Numbered from the stretch's first letter, positions 47,073-58,915 are shown. The stretch: DNA of 64,000 nucleotides from Cyathus striatus (GCA_025738555.1 JAOVFP010000016.1:1-64000); one strand, 5' to 3'. Program-made: numbers and translations. Notes: generated by a model from the letters alone, not told the origin.

Positions 47073-47290
47073 TGTGCCATACAACTTTTTTTGAGGGTGC
47101 CGCAACTTTTTCGGGTGATTATTCGGTGCAACTTTTTACATGAGGCCGCAACTTTTTGCACGAAGCCGCAACTTTTTTTCAGTGCAACTTTTTTTCTAGC
47201 AGTGCAACTTTTTTCTGGCAGCGCAACTTTTTTTTTTTGTGCAACTTTTTTTTTTCTCTGTGCAACTTTTTCTTTTTTCACGCAACTTTT
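47073..47290. repeat. GCAACTTTTTT minisatellite
   Basis: About ten copies of (G/C)GCAACTTTTTT with spacers of 8-20 bp, T-runs of 4-11 and varied linkers (GTGCAACTTTTTTTCTAGCA and similar). Irregular spacing and T-run length indicate slippage. Lies directly beside the FMO fragment. Confidence 0.85.
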
Positions 47291-47581
47291 CTCTATGATT
47301 ATTTTTAAGTTAATAATGTGATTTAAATTGAATTCAAGTTTGGCTATTGAAATATGTTCTGTAGTATACCGTGACCCAACATTACATGAAGCTAAAAATA
47401 TACAAGGCCCTATCACTCGTCGCACATTTTCCCAGCTGCCCGCACTATGCCATAACTCATATTATTAAGTAAGGAAACTATAAGTCAAGTGCAAGATGGT
47501 GTATAACAATGAACGAAGGAGGTTCTTGAAGAACCTATTGAATGGATAATAGGATAGAGATACAGTGGAGTGGGAGGGCGT

Positions 47582-49013
47582 CTAATACTGCCCACCCAAG
47601 AACCCAGCGAAATCCAAATCAAGTTCGGCAATAGGAATATGCTGCAAGGCGAACTGGGATGCATCAAAATCGGCATGGGACATAAGCTGGCTCTCGCCCA
47701 TGCCTTGGTGGTGGTGGTAGATAGGGAACTGTAAGTAATCAACAAGGGGTTTTTCCATGGTGGAAAAGGAGTCAGTGTAGGGGGTGAATGTGTCGTATGT
47801 GGGCGATGGGAGTAGTGATTCTTTATCGAGGGGGTGAGAGTTGAAAGGGCTGAATGCATCGTAGGTTGGGGAGGGGGAGTTGGTCCAGGTATTAGGGAAT
47901 GTAGTGTTGATTGAAAGAGTGTATGAATCTATGATGGACTGGCATTGATCGAAGGGACTCGTGCCAGTGGGCAGGGAGAGCGGATCACAGGTGTCGAAGT
48001 GCTGCCCCATGGTAGGTGAGGATGTGATGCTGCTGTCAAATGAGAACGTGCTGAAGTCCTGTGTCGATCGTGATTAGCTATTTGTATAATGCGTGGGAGA
48101 GGATACGTACAAAGGAAGGTTCGCGTTTTAAGGAAGGGGTTGGGGGGACGCTAAAGGGGGTGGGTCGCATACTGACGGAGCGCTGGGATTTGGGTTCGGA
48201 CAGAGTTGTTCGCTGACTCCAGCGAAGGAAGGACAACCAGTATCACGATATACGAGTCGACGACTATCAGGAAAGTTCCAAATGGCCACCCGTCGAGTGC
48301 GTAGTGTGTGTCATAGGTGGCGGGTGTTTTGTGCACCATTTTTGAAGAAGTGAGTGATGACTGTCGTATCAACAGGAGGCGACGTGTATGGGGTTGTGGT
48401 TGCGGTTTCGGCAAATGCTGCGAAAGGGAGACAGGTAACACCCTCTCTCTTTCCCTCTCTCTCCCTCTCCTTTCCTTCTCGCATTCCTTCTGCATTGACC
48501 ACCTGACACTGCCGAATCCGAATCCTCCCCCTTTGGCTGGTGTAACTGGTGCCCCTCCCACTGCATTGCTAGTACCCAGCGACTGTGAGGGGGTAGTGGT
48601 ATATTTGGCAAAATGCAAAAAGGAACAGAGGCCCTTGAATCCCCCCTGTGGAGCCGGCGGCAAGGGAGACGCAGCGACAGGGATACCCAATAGAGGCGCA
48701 TAAGGTGTATACAGCGATGTAGTCATACTAATATTCCGTCATGCAGCGTGCGGGAGGAGAGGGCGTACTTAGAGGAACAGAAGGCACAGCGAACGAGTTG
48801 CGCGACGAACTGCTCGATACAGTGGATGTTTGTGGTGCTGCAGGGGGCATGATAGGTGGGTGTCTCAGTGGTAAGATCAGTAAGAGCGACACGGGCACGG
48901 ACACTAGGGGGCTTACTCATCTGACCAAAAACAAGAGTGACCTTGGGGTCGCTGTCGGGGTCGAGGAGCGGCACTGTGTGTGAATGCGATTTTCGAACAA
49001 AGGTGCACAAATG
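47582..49013 (-). CDS. Ser/Pro-rich, possibly regulatory protein (unrecognised, exon structure uncertain)
   Basis: No domain recognised. The best-supported part is the last exon (48051-47582): DFSTFSFDSSITSSPTMGQH, a Ser/Thr/Pro/Tyr-rich region with two copies of SPTYD(A/T)F, and the end IPIAELDLDFAGFLGGQY. Before it comes SVSMRPTPFSVPPTPSLKRE with a GTACGT donor. Further upstream, exons reading LYTPYAPLLGIPVAASPLPP (from 48726) and PPAAPQTSTVSSSSSRNSFA, and a possible first exon with PLLDPDSDPKVTLVFGQ, are separated by probable introns. The composition resembles activation regions of fungal transcription factors, but no DNA-binding domain could be confirmed. It could be degenerate. Confidence 0.4.
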
Positions 49014-49507
49014 TAAAGCCAAGATAGAGTGGAAGGAGGTAGAGACATGAGCGATGTTGGATACAAGCTGAGTGGATACTGGAAACCATCCAACATGACG
49101 TGTTCCAGTTGCATGGGACATCAACGCTTCAACAAATATACATGTGATAATCTGTATGCTACTATGTTGGCATTATTTGGCAGCAGCTTCTGTAGCGTGC
49201 AAAACCAAGCAGTAACCATTGAACATTAAAAATTATATTAAGCTAGCTATTAAAAGAGCAACAAATTATTAGAGTTAAGTAATAGAAATTTGAACGTAGA
49301 GATTTGAGTACTGGGTTAATTAAAAATGAATAAATGAATGTTGTTAAAGAATACTGTAGGTCTGTAAGTATGACGACGTGAGAAAATAATGAGAACGGCA
49401 TACATTCCACAGAACTGAACTAATGGTTTAAATATAAATAAATTTGCTGAGAATGATATGTAGCGCTGCATGGGCGTGATAACGATCTATTACCAGACTA
49501 ACGGTAT
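49014..49507. other. AT-rich spacer, no gene
   Basis: Nothing recognised on either strand apart from A/T-rich sequence downstream of the minus-strand gene that ends at 49508. Confidence 0.45.
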
Positions 49508-51693
49508 CTAGGCCCATGGATCCAAGTCAACAGGTGGGATGTCTGAAAACCCAAGTTTGCGCACAGCACTGCTCTGTGTGGTAGTTGACGAGGAATGGAA
49601 TGAAGCACTCGTATATGAGTGCAACAAATGTCCAGTTGATGGAATGCTGAGAGAACAAAGAATAGGACCAGCAGTGGGAATCTGGGATGTGTCAATAACC
49701 GCTTGTTCATCCCCTTTGAGACCAACCCCCATGTCATGATCCACAATCTCAGGTAGCACCATGACATTGAAGTCACTACTGTCGGCATCACTCGAGTGAA
49801 TGGGAAGTAAATCCCAATCGACTGGGGACAAATCATCTACATAGGTCAGAGTTAGTAGGTATGGTAGCCAACATATATTAACTACTTACATTTTGCCCTC
49901 TTAGTTGGTTGTTCAATGATTTCGACGCTTGGTGATCGACTCCGCTTAGTTTGCAATACTATAATAGCTGTTAACTTAGAAGCTGACAGGCTGTGCGGCA
50001 CAGTGTGAACTCACTTGATGAATCACGCGCCGGAATGTCTTCTATGATAGCTGATAAAGGGGTCGATAAGACATTCATCGTGTCAAGGGATGATTCCTTT
50101 TGGGACTAGTTAGGTAAATTCTTAAGCGTTTGAAGTACAATACTCACTGGCTTGAGACCCTTTCCACCCTTTCCATCCATATTACCCCCCTCCTGATGTT
50201 CACTTGACGGTGTACGTGGCACCTGGAACTGTGAAAGTAAGTCATTATCATCATCCTCAGATGGAAGAAAGCTTGACACAGATGGTGTGCTTGTCTCGCT
50301 CTCTGTTCCTTCTTCCAGTGCATGTGTAGAGTTTTGCAACAGTCTCCTAGAACGTCGAGGACGAGGTGTACTTGGCTCACAATCGGATTCAGCTTTGCTG
50401 ATAATTATTACAACTTGCTTTTGTCTTCCTGAACGTTTCCTTGCGGGTAACAGGTCATCCGAGTTGCTGTTGTTGACAATATGTACTGCTGGTTTTTTCT
50501 CGGTGGCGCATTGGGATGTCAGGGCTGCATTGGAGTCTGTGTCGTTGGAGCTGATGGACTGCAGTGGCTTTTTCTTGGTGGTACGCTGGGATGTCAAGGC
50601 CATGTTGGAGTCTGTATCATCGGAACTCATGGACTACCTTGGCTTTTTCTTGTTGGTGCGCTGGGGTTTTGAGGCCATGTTGGAGTCTGCATCGTCAGAG
50701 CTCATGGACTGCTGGTTCATGGGCTTGATCTCAGTATTAAGCTTCTGAACTATATGTGGGATTGTGTGGAGCGATGCTGATCATAGAGTATAAGGTAGAA
50801 TTAATGCAAGATGGAACAATGAGTCTCACCAACACGAATACAATATGACTTCCAGTTGCGAGATGTTGTTCCCCGTGCCTCTGTAATATCCTCTCCACGT
50901 ATCTCCTCCCGTTCATACCGAAAATGCCGAGAGTAATATTTTCCTAAAAGTATCTAATGATACTGCCCAGAGGTTGGTGTGCCAAAATGCTCGTCTAGCC
51001 ATCTAAAAATTTCAGGGAAGAGGCCACGAAGCAATGTGTCAATTCTGTCCTGTCCCCAGTCTTCTCTGTACTCGATCCCATGTCCACTTTTTTTTGATAC
51101 TACAAGCTGATACTTGTACATGATTTCGAGAAATTTACCAGCAGGCACTTTATCATTAAGCAATTGACCATTCTATTCAGTCATAAGCGTCAATTAATCA
51201 GTGAGATGAATGTAAAATACCTTGCTAGTCCCCCATGGTATAAAAATAACGCTTCCTACTCTCAACGACTTTGGAGCTTTTGCAATACTAGTGTTCCTAT
51301 TCCCACTCTTCTTTGCATGGGACTAACCGAGAGATTATTAAGTGTTAACTTAAATGTAATGGGCTAACTTACAATAGATGTACTCCAACAACTACCACTC
51401 TGTTCATGTTGGCGAGTGGGTCGGAAGCCTTCAACAGTTTCTTGCCGGGCTGTTGTATCAGATGCTTTCATTCGGATTTGAGAAAGCTTGGGGCTATATG
51501 ATGATATCACCTCGGAAATGGTCTTCTTCACTGGTTTGCTAGTGTCAGGAGGCTCTGAAGTTGATATTGTCATACTGCTAGGTTCCATGCTGTGTGTATG
51601 GTGACAAGTAGGACATTTTGTGCCGTTGGTGTGTGTTTGAGATACATTGCATTGACACAGCTTTCCATTGTGTCTTGTAGCTGAGCAGTTCAT
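49508..51693 (-). CDS. Unrecognised charged protein with 25-residue repeats, partner of the integrase gene
   Basis: Function unknown. Multi-exon minus-strand gene. The N-terminal exon (51693) begins MNCSATRHNGKLCQCNVSQT and has closely spaced Cys/His (CPTCHHTH), possibly zinc-binding. The next exon holds a compact helical segment, VPAGKFLEIMYKYQLVVSKK and LRGLFPEIFRWLDEHFGTP, then YYSRHFRYEREEIRGEDITE. The middle is a Ser/Asp-rich disordered region with three 25-residue repeats (SSDDTDSNMALTSQ...KKKP) and basic runs such as RPRRSRR and TKRSRSPSVEIIEQPTKRAK, resembling nuclear signals. The last exon ends IPPVDLDPWA at 49508. Its 5' end lies about 280 bp downstream of the integrase-like gene on the same strand. 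Exon limits are approximate. Confidence 0.6.
50484..50710 (-). repeat. 75-bp coding repeat, three copies
   Basis: Marker word CT(C/G)ATGGACT recurs at 50551, 50626 and 50701, a constant 75-bp period, encoding three 25-residue units with S(S/N)DDTDSN, a QR(T/A)T-like centre and KKKP. The period is a multiple of three, so copy changes do not shift the reading frame. Confidence 0.8.
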
Positions 51694-51976
51694 TCACAGT
51701 AGGGGAAAATAGGTTGATAATAGCTCGATGAAAGGAAGAGGGAAGAATACAGTATGAAGTGATGACAGTTAAGCGTGTTTTACCACAGTCATGGCAGTAT
51801 TCTCAGAATATGTATGTGCCAAATTTCTGGAGAGACTAAAGGATGCTATTACATATTTACACGTACTCAACTGTACTTTATATTTGCAGCCTGGAAATTT
51901 ATGCTAATGCCTGCTGGAACTCTACCATAACACGAAGTGCAATCCCCCATATATATGTTAAATGGAAGATCCATTC

Positions 51977-53770
51977 TTACAACTTTTTTCCAACCTTGAT
52001 CAGCTCAGAATCTGGATAAGATCCACCTTCCCATTCATCTTCCTGCAAACCTAAATTCTCAGGAATAATCACAGCTTCAATCACATCGCGAAGAGCATCC
52101 ATGAATACACTCTGTGCTTCTGTATTGAATGGACATGTCTCGGCAGGCACCACAGTTGGTTCGTGGCGAATATTACGTTGCTGATCATGTGCAATTAATT
52201 CATCTAAGCTGTTATCATCGCTTGGATATTTCCAAAGTGTGTCTGGGTGAATTGGTAGAGTGCGCTCTCTATACATTCCATGCTGTAGCTCTCCAATAAA
52301 ACACATATCCTAAAAGACATTGAGATTAGTTTAGGTATATTCAAAATGAATTAAATGTACTAATCCTACATGTGGAGTCTGGTCATGACCACCTCCTGAG
52401 ATTGGATGATGATTCCACTGTGATTGGAATTCTGCGAGATCCGAGTTGATCATATCTAAAAATAAGATATGTAGAAGAAACAGATGGTTGGTGTTATTCG
52501 GGTCAAGATGATGGAGATTCTCAAGCCGTAAAAAGAATGCACGCCAGTAACAGGCAACTTGACTTCCAACTTCAACCCACATACATTCAATTCGTGTATT
52601 GCGTGTGGACCTGTCTTGAGCCATTAGCTAGTTTACTATTGACTTGATATTTGAACAACACTTACGGTCCCCAAATGTATGATGCACAGTTTGGCCCTCG
52701 ATGCTTGATCATCCATGTTGATACATCAATATTTTCACCTCCCCTATCCCCACGAACTCTTGATGGTATACTGTGTACAGAGACCGAGTCTAAAAATACC
52801 TGTAAAACAGTAGATGCTCGGTTATTGTTGCTAGCTTTCATACCAACAACCTGCATAATAAAATGTTATGAGTACATCATGTAGACATCATAAATAACTT
52901 ACTAGGTGCGAGTAACCATCCACAATACCATAAATAACAATTCCCCATCGTATAAGTTTGTGATGACCATCCATATGCCAAAGAGCATGTGGCCGTGATA
53001 CCCGGTACTCTCTTCTCCAAATTGAAGCATGCTTACGCATTGCTTGTCCAATTGCATCTTCTCGTTGAAGTGCTGAACATACTCTTGATTTCTGAATCCG
53101 AATTCCAAGCTGCTTAAAAAATCCTATAGCATAACGCAATCCTGAATTTGGTCGTTCTTGTTTGAACTGTCGAATAAGTATGTCTATTTCAAGATCAGAG
53201 ATATCAGAGAAGTGCTTGTAAATTCCATGACACTTTAAATTGTTTCGAAGTGTATTTCTGTGTATTCCGAGTGCCTTTGCTAATGTGGTGATTGCTATTT
53301 TACGATGCGCAGACATAGCATCAGCTAACCATTCACCATCGAGTACCTTTGCAGGCCTTCCAGGGTTCCCTGTATAAATATCAGACATAGGCTCGGCATG
53401 TTCTATAAGTTCTGGTGCTCTTTATCAAGTGTCAATTATATTACAAATATTAACAGGTAGGTACTTACTGTCCTTCTGTATTCACTGCAGCTTGTTCCAG
53501 TTTCAGAGCCTCTGAAAGAAGTATATTCCCACAAGTAGCAACCCACTCTTGGTGATCTTCCAGTTCTCTATCTAGAGCCTTTAAGATTTCCATCATTCCT
53601 GTTTGGATCGTTTCAGATAGTATTTGTAGCCTAATCGGTTCAATATCTTCTAGCTGCAACATCTGTTGTGCCTTTTGGTATATGTGTAAAAGTGTTTGAT
53701 GAGCATCGATAACTTGATCAGACCATATATGTTCGTCAGATATGTTTGGTAGAGAAGGAAAGTTAGACAT
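51977..53770 (-). CDS. DDE integrase-like protein (integrase core domain)
   Basis: Integrase/transposase-fold protein of a family scattered through fungal and animal genomes. Start MSNFPSLPNISDEHIWSDQV at 53770. Residues about 1-100: helical N-terminus. Next, GRPAKV and TTLAKALGIHRNTLRNNLKC, a helix-turn-helix. The catalytic core follows: HALWHMDGHHKLIRWG (first Asp), IVIYGIVDGYSHL, RVRGDRGGENIDV (second Asp), SYIWGP, then TRIECMWVEVGSQVACYWRA (Glu; relatives as I recall them have ERLW where this has ECMW). The tail includes NTNHLFLLHILFLDMINSDL and ends VGKKL at 51977. Five exons; the first join (about 53466 to 53427) keeps frame. All three acidic residues are present. No inverted repeats were seen around it, so it may be a domesticated or stranded gene. 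Confidence 0.82.
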
Positions 53771-53971
53771 ATCCAGTACAACGTTGTATCATAGAGAAAT
53801 TGAATCAGTAGGCACCACAGTATTGATCACGATAACTCAACAGTGTCCAGTAGTTTGGGAGCATCCATTAAATCACATTCTTCACACAAATATGTACATC
53901 CAATTGTATTTTTAACCTTTCCAGCAACAAACATATTGTAACGTGTCTGATCCACATTGTAGACCAGCATA
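53771..53971. promoter_or_regulatory. 201-bp divergent promoter between integrase-like and BTB genes
   Basis: The two start codons face away from each other with only 201 bp between them, so both promoters must overlap or share elements. No specific box is identified with confidence. Confidence 0.5.
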
Positions 53972-55012
53972 ATGGCTACCCAAAGTCATTCTCCCACCCC
54001 CAAACGACACTCACAATTCTATTATGAGGACAGTTCTATTGTTATACAGGTATTCATTACAGCAGCTTCAGCATATATACAAACTTATGACTTTTTAGGT
54101 ATCTGACACACATAATGCAGTGCTTTACTGTCTTCACAAAAGCATTTTGTCACAGCACTCCGTTGTGTTCCAGAATGTTTTTGCGGTCCCACAGGGAAAT
54201 GACTTTGAAGGTGTTAGCGATGAGAAGCCATTCAAACTCCCTTCCTCAAATGTCAGGCCAGCTGACTTCGATCATTTATTGACATATTTGATGTGTGGGC
54301 CTAGGTGTGTCACATGCAGCATCATATTATATTTAGATAGCAATCGTTAACAAGTATTTCATACAGTTGTTATCCAGAGCCAGGAAACTCTAGTGTTTAC
54401 AATGAGTTTCTCATAGCCATACTCAACCTCTCAACTTACCTTTTCATCGATGATGGTGTCAAGTATTCCATCAATGCCTTTGAGAAGCTCAAAGATGAAT
54501 TTTGCCCGGTACTACGGATGGAACTGGCATGTAATTATAGAGTCAATCAGTGGGTTGCTCCAGCATTTTGCAAGCTAGTGACTTGCCCTCTTAATTCCTT
54601 TTCATTGGACGATTCCCTTCGTCTCGGACCATTTGTCTTCCATATGCTTGTTTCGACGAACGCAAAAATCAGCATGCAGCGCAGCGCTATAGCATATCGT
54701 TCCCCATCTTTGGTTACTGACCCTAGCTGTCAAACACCGCTTAATTGTGCAGCTGCTTGGGAGCATGATTGGTGGGATGGTGTAGCTCGTCGGCTGTTGC
54801 ATCCGACTACTACTTTCTCCAGTGAATCCATTCTAAAGGAACTAGAATCCACAAGCCTTCGTGATGTTTGTGAGCCATGCAGGAAGTTAACGGTTACATG
54901 GATTGGAGCAAAGCAAGTATTTTCAAAGGAAATACATTACGTAGATGAGGCTATTGGTGAAATTTGCAGCTGGCATGGTACTTTATTGCCTTGTCCTGTT
55001 ATGGAGATTTGA
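53972..55012 (+). CDS. BTB/POZ domain protein
   Basis: Protein-interaction protein of the large agaricomycete BTB family (possible cullin-3 adaptor or transcriptional partner). Three exons: 53972-54049, 54099-54304 and 54367-55012. Starts MATQSHSPTPKRHSQFYYED, then SSIVIQVSDTHNAVLYCLHK, SILSQHSVVFQNVFAVPQ (the BTB fold), FKLPSSNVRPADFDHLLTYL, and after exon 3 EFLIAILNLSTYLFIDDGVK and YSINAFEKLKDEFCPVLRME. The C-terminal half is Cys-containing (CEPCRKLTVTWIGAKQVFSK). Both joins keep frame. Divergent from the integrase-like gene. Confidence 0.88.
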
Positions 55013-55155
55013 AGCTATCTACAAAAACATTTACTTATTTCATGAATATATTATACTGTCTACTTTAAATCTACTCAGATTCAGAAGCATCGATATCAGT
55101 TTCAATTGAATCTCACGGTTGACGAAGCCTGTCATAGTTATGTAAACCTTTGTTC

Positions 55156-55177
55156 TTTTTTTTTTTTTTTTTTTTTT
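55156..55177 (-). other. Poly(A) tail of the LINE
   Basis: Run of 22 T on the plus strand, that is, a poly(A) end for the minus-strand element, marking reverse-transcribed insertion. Confidence 0.9.
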
Positions 55178-55439
55178 GTGGAGCTATAGGCTAGTGCCCA
55201 GCAGTTCGCTAGGCAGGTTGCCAGCTGAAGTTGTGGGGTGACCCACGAGAGGAAGAAGTATGGCTCCACTCCAGAGGAAATGCATTTATGCACGTTCTGT
55301 GAGGAACAGTGTGGGACTCAGGGAGCAGGGGATAGTTAACATGTGATGGAGGCGCATCAGGCACCTATTGTTACCTGTCTTGTCCCCGGTGTATAGGTAT
55401 GAGCTCCTTAATACCCACTAAAACCCCTGCATTGGATAG

Positions 55440-58400
55440 TCAGTTGCTTGGGAGGGTGCTGATGAGTCTGTTTGTGTCAAGAATGTTTTGCCAGGTGTTT
55501 TTTACAAGGCTTTGTTTGAGGGCCCGTGTTCCATATGCATGGCTATCTGTGAGGATTCTGTCATGGTTTATGCGGGTGTTGATAGTGTTTAGCCACCTGG
55601 ACTGTATTTCACTGGATGTGTGGAGTTTGAGGGGATCAGCAGCTTTGCCTATGCGCCATTCACAACGGAGTTTCCAGATGAGGTAAACTGCTTCAGAGAC
55701 TAGGATTTGGAAGAGGCGGGTGGGTGCACGTAGTGTGTTGCCTTCAGCTGATTTGATTTCTGCCAGTGGTATGCCCATGATAAGGCCAATGGATATATTT
55801 GGCCATGGGAGGTTTGTGGATTGCCATGTTGCACGTGCTAGGTCCCAGACACACCCTTGTCCAGAGACTCTGCAGTGGAAGATAATATGGGTGATGTCTT
55901 CAACCTCAGCACCACATTGGGTACAGGGCATGTGTTGGTCCTTTAGGGGGGTGTGTTCCCAAAATGTGCCAATTTTGTGTGAGTCATGAAGTGTTTTCCA
56001 TAGGAATGTTTTGGTCTTTTTGGTAAGAGTGGTGCTGTTTAGAATGGATTTCCATATGGTCTCAGGAGTGGGGCATGAACCAGTGTTTACTTCAAGGGCA
56101 TGGGCAGTGGTGTCTATATTGTGTTGTGAGGCCACACGTTTTTTGGTGGTTTTTCGGTGCTTGATGGCTTTATATAGCTTTGATTGGGTCATGCATGATA
56201 GCTTCGCTCCAAGGGACTTGGCCCAGTCACCTTTTGAGAGATCAAGGTGGACAGGGTGGGGCTTACATGCTCATTGCTGCTAGTTGGTCTGCACCTTCAT
56301 TACCAGGGTCACCACTGTGGCCTTTGACTTTCTTGAGGAGGATTACATTGGGGGAGGTTATGAGTGTGACATATAGAGTACGGAGAATGTCTGCATTTTT
56401 GATTTCTATGAAGCCCTGGTCAGCCCATTCCTGGAGATGGGTGGTTAGGGCATCAATGCAGTATTGTGAGTCACTTATAATCTTGATTATTTTTGTGTTT
56501 TGATTCTGTTGGATGCTCAGCAGGATTGCAGCTAGTTCTGCTGCATTGTTGGAGGCCAGGGTATGGGGGAGACAAACTGCAGTGTTGTTTGGGTGTGCTT
56601 CAGCATACCAGAGGCCACTGCCTGCAGATGCACTTGCTGTCCCATTTGCAGAGCAGGACCCATCTGTATAGATGGTAACTGTGTCAGCTGTCCATGGTGT
56701 GCGGGTTGTAATAGTGCGTTGGTGGGGTGGTGTGATGTTCTTTGTGGAGGAAAATATTCAGATGTGATTTAGTGGGTTGTCTTGGTGCAAAATGGGGAGG
56801 GTGTGTTGGAAGTCAGGGGGTGGAGCACTGCCTGGGGGAAGAGTTAGTTTAGGAGGGTGAAATCTGACCTTGTAAAGGGGGTTCCATTCAGGGCGTAGTG
56901 TCTTGAGTTTTCTGTTGGCATTAGAATGACATTGTATGGGGTTGGTGCACCCTAGGAGTCTGTCACTAACACAATGTGGGCAGGTGCAGTTGTGTTCATT
57001 AATGTGCCCTTCTGCCCAGTTTTTGCTTGCATGGGTGGCCATATCCCCAGTAGACTAAAATTCATGGTTTTTGATATGGCACATGCCAAATTCATCATTG
57101 TAGACTTTGTTTCTTTCATCTATTCTGGCAAGGTGGTACCAGAAGGGCATTGCAAGTTTTATACGGGGGGTAATCTCTGAGGGTGCGAATTTTGCTTCAT
57201 GGAGTTTTGCAGCCTGTAGCATATGTTGGAGAGACTTAGGAAGAGCCTTGGAGTTTTTGTATATGTCTAGGTCTTGTAGAAGGAAGTTGTGGCATTGTTT
57301 GTGCCCAATCCATCTTCTCACTTCTGCTTTTGCAGCAAGAGCCAGGATATGGTCAGCTAGCTTTGTCCATGGGGGGCGCTGTATTGGGTCAGGTTCAGTG
57401 TAGGTTTTGAGTTTCATAAGTTCTATTGCTTCATTCTGGGCTTTGAGGTCAAGTAGATTGTGTCCCCCTTCATCAACAGGGAGCTGTAGAATTGTGATAC
57501 TGATTGCATTGTATTTCTTTTCTCCTTTTTTGTTGTATACAAAGTTGTCAATGAGTTTGGTGAAGTCATTTTGGACATTGCGAGGCATGCCTTGTACCCT
57601 GGTTAGGTATTGTGTGTAGCCTCCAACAATGGCAGAGGCTGCTTTGCATCTACCAATAAGGGTTGGATTGAAGTGTTCCCATCGGAGAAGGGTGTGTCGA
57701 ACTTTCTCTAGGGTAGGTTGCCAGATATCATCTTGGGAGATGTGGTAGCCATAGAAGGCTCCAAGAATGCGAATAGGTTCTCGATCACTGATAATGTGGA
57801 TATCATTTGGTATGGGTGTGTGGTGAATGTTTGTGCATCTGTTCTGTCGTATAGTGGCATGTGTAGGTTCATTCCCAAGGGGGATGATAGCAGTCTTTGT
57901 AACATTGAACTTAGCTCCAGAAGCTTTGCACCATTGTGTGAGTTCAGCAAAGAGTGTGTGAGTATCATCGTTTTCACTGAGGAAGATAGTGGTGTTATCT
58001 GCAAAGAGGTTTATTTGGAGAGGGCTAGTAAGCCCAGGGAGATCTAGGCCTGTAATGGGGGATGTTCTTATGCGGCTTGCAAGAGATTCAATGGCAATAT
58101 TGAACAGGAGGCAGGAGAGAGGGTCCCCTTGTCGTACTCCTCTAATGATGAGGTAGCCCAAACCTATGATCCCATTGAGAATAATTTTAGTGTGGGCTCC
58201 TGTGTATAGGGCTTTGACTGTCTTTATGAACTTGTCTGGGAATCCCAGCTTTTTTAGTGATCTCCATAGGAAGTCATGGTGTATGCGGTCATAAGCTTTT
58301 TCTTGGTCAAGGCATACAATAGTCCCAGGTGTGTTGGTTGTGTCACAGTGGTGTATAACCAGGTTTATGAGTTCTGTTTGGTCTGTGATAGACCGGTTTT

Positions 58401-58915
58401 TCATGAAGCCAGCCTGGTCTAGGTGGATGAGGTTTGGAGCAACTGTTGAGAGGCGGTTGGTGAGAGAGCGTGTCATTATTTTATAGTCAGTGTTTAGTAC
58501 TGTGATGGGACGGTAGTTTGCTATGGAGGTCTTGTCATTTTTCTTGTGGATGGGGCACATCCAGCCTTCATGGAAGCCAGTGTCTGGCATGACACCATTC
58601 ATGCTGATGTCAGTGTATAGATATTGTAGGATGGCCACAATATCTGGGGAGGGGTTGTCACCTGATCATGAGGCAATGTGGGTGGCATCAAGCCACTTCC
58701 ATATTTCAATTGGGATACCATCCAGTCCTGAAGCTTTACCATTGGGGACTGCATTAAGGGCCACTCGTATTTCTCCCATGGAGAGTCTGGCAGCTAGTTT
58801 GTCTTTCTTGTGAGGTGGGATCTTTTGTGTAAGATGTGAGAGAACTTCTTCTGTTGTAGTGTACCTCTCAAGATCATCTAGGTGGTAGTCTGTAGAGGAT
58901 TGTAGGGAGTTATGG
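55440..58915 (-). pseudogene. LINE ORF2: reverse transcriptase, RNase H, zinc-binding C-terminus
   Basis: From the cut 5' side: VLSHLTQKIPPHKKDKLAAR, NGKASGLDGIPIEIWKWL, a TGA stop near 58665, then the RT core MPDTGFHEGWMCPIHKKND, YRPITVLNTDYKIMTRSLTN, LDQAGFMKNRSITDQ, CLDQEKAYDRIHHDFLW, RGVRQGDPLSCLLFNIAIE and INLFADNTTIFLSEND. The catalytic pair, normally FADD, is FADN. Stops follow at 57055 (TAG) and 56758 (TGA), then RNase H: VTIYTDGSCSANG, AAELAAIL, SDSQYCIDAL and GHSGDPGNEGADQLA. A frameshift near 56275 separates RNase H from the C-terminal part (55440-56192), which has CTQCGAEVEDITHIIFHC. The stops and D-to-N are all explained by C-to-T on one strand or the other. Confidence 0.9.

Larger units (their letters stand above)
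55156..58915 (-). mobile_element. Inactivated LINE (non-LTR retrotransposon), 5' part lost
   Basis: Reverse-oriented. The poly(A) tail is the T-run at its low-coordinate end, and the 5' side is cut at 58915 by the Gypsy LTR. It holds reverse transcriptase, a Cys/His segment, RNase H and a C-terminal zinc-binding region, the order of fungal LINEs with an RNase H domain (Tad-like). Endonuclease and ORF1 are not in the window. CG-poor throughout. Confidence 0.9.

Noticed and set aside
46625..47094. Two overlapping plus-strand frames of about 137 codons
   Set aside because: Antisense to the decayed monooxygenase fragment.
47073..47290. Considered as a CRISPR-like or regulatory array
   Set aside because: Repeats of about 11 bp with variable T-runs and irregular spacing; slippage explains them.
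55399..58813. Many plus-strand frames of 60-110 codons
   Set aside because: Antisense shadows of the LINE.
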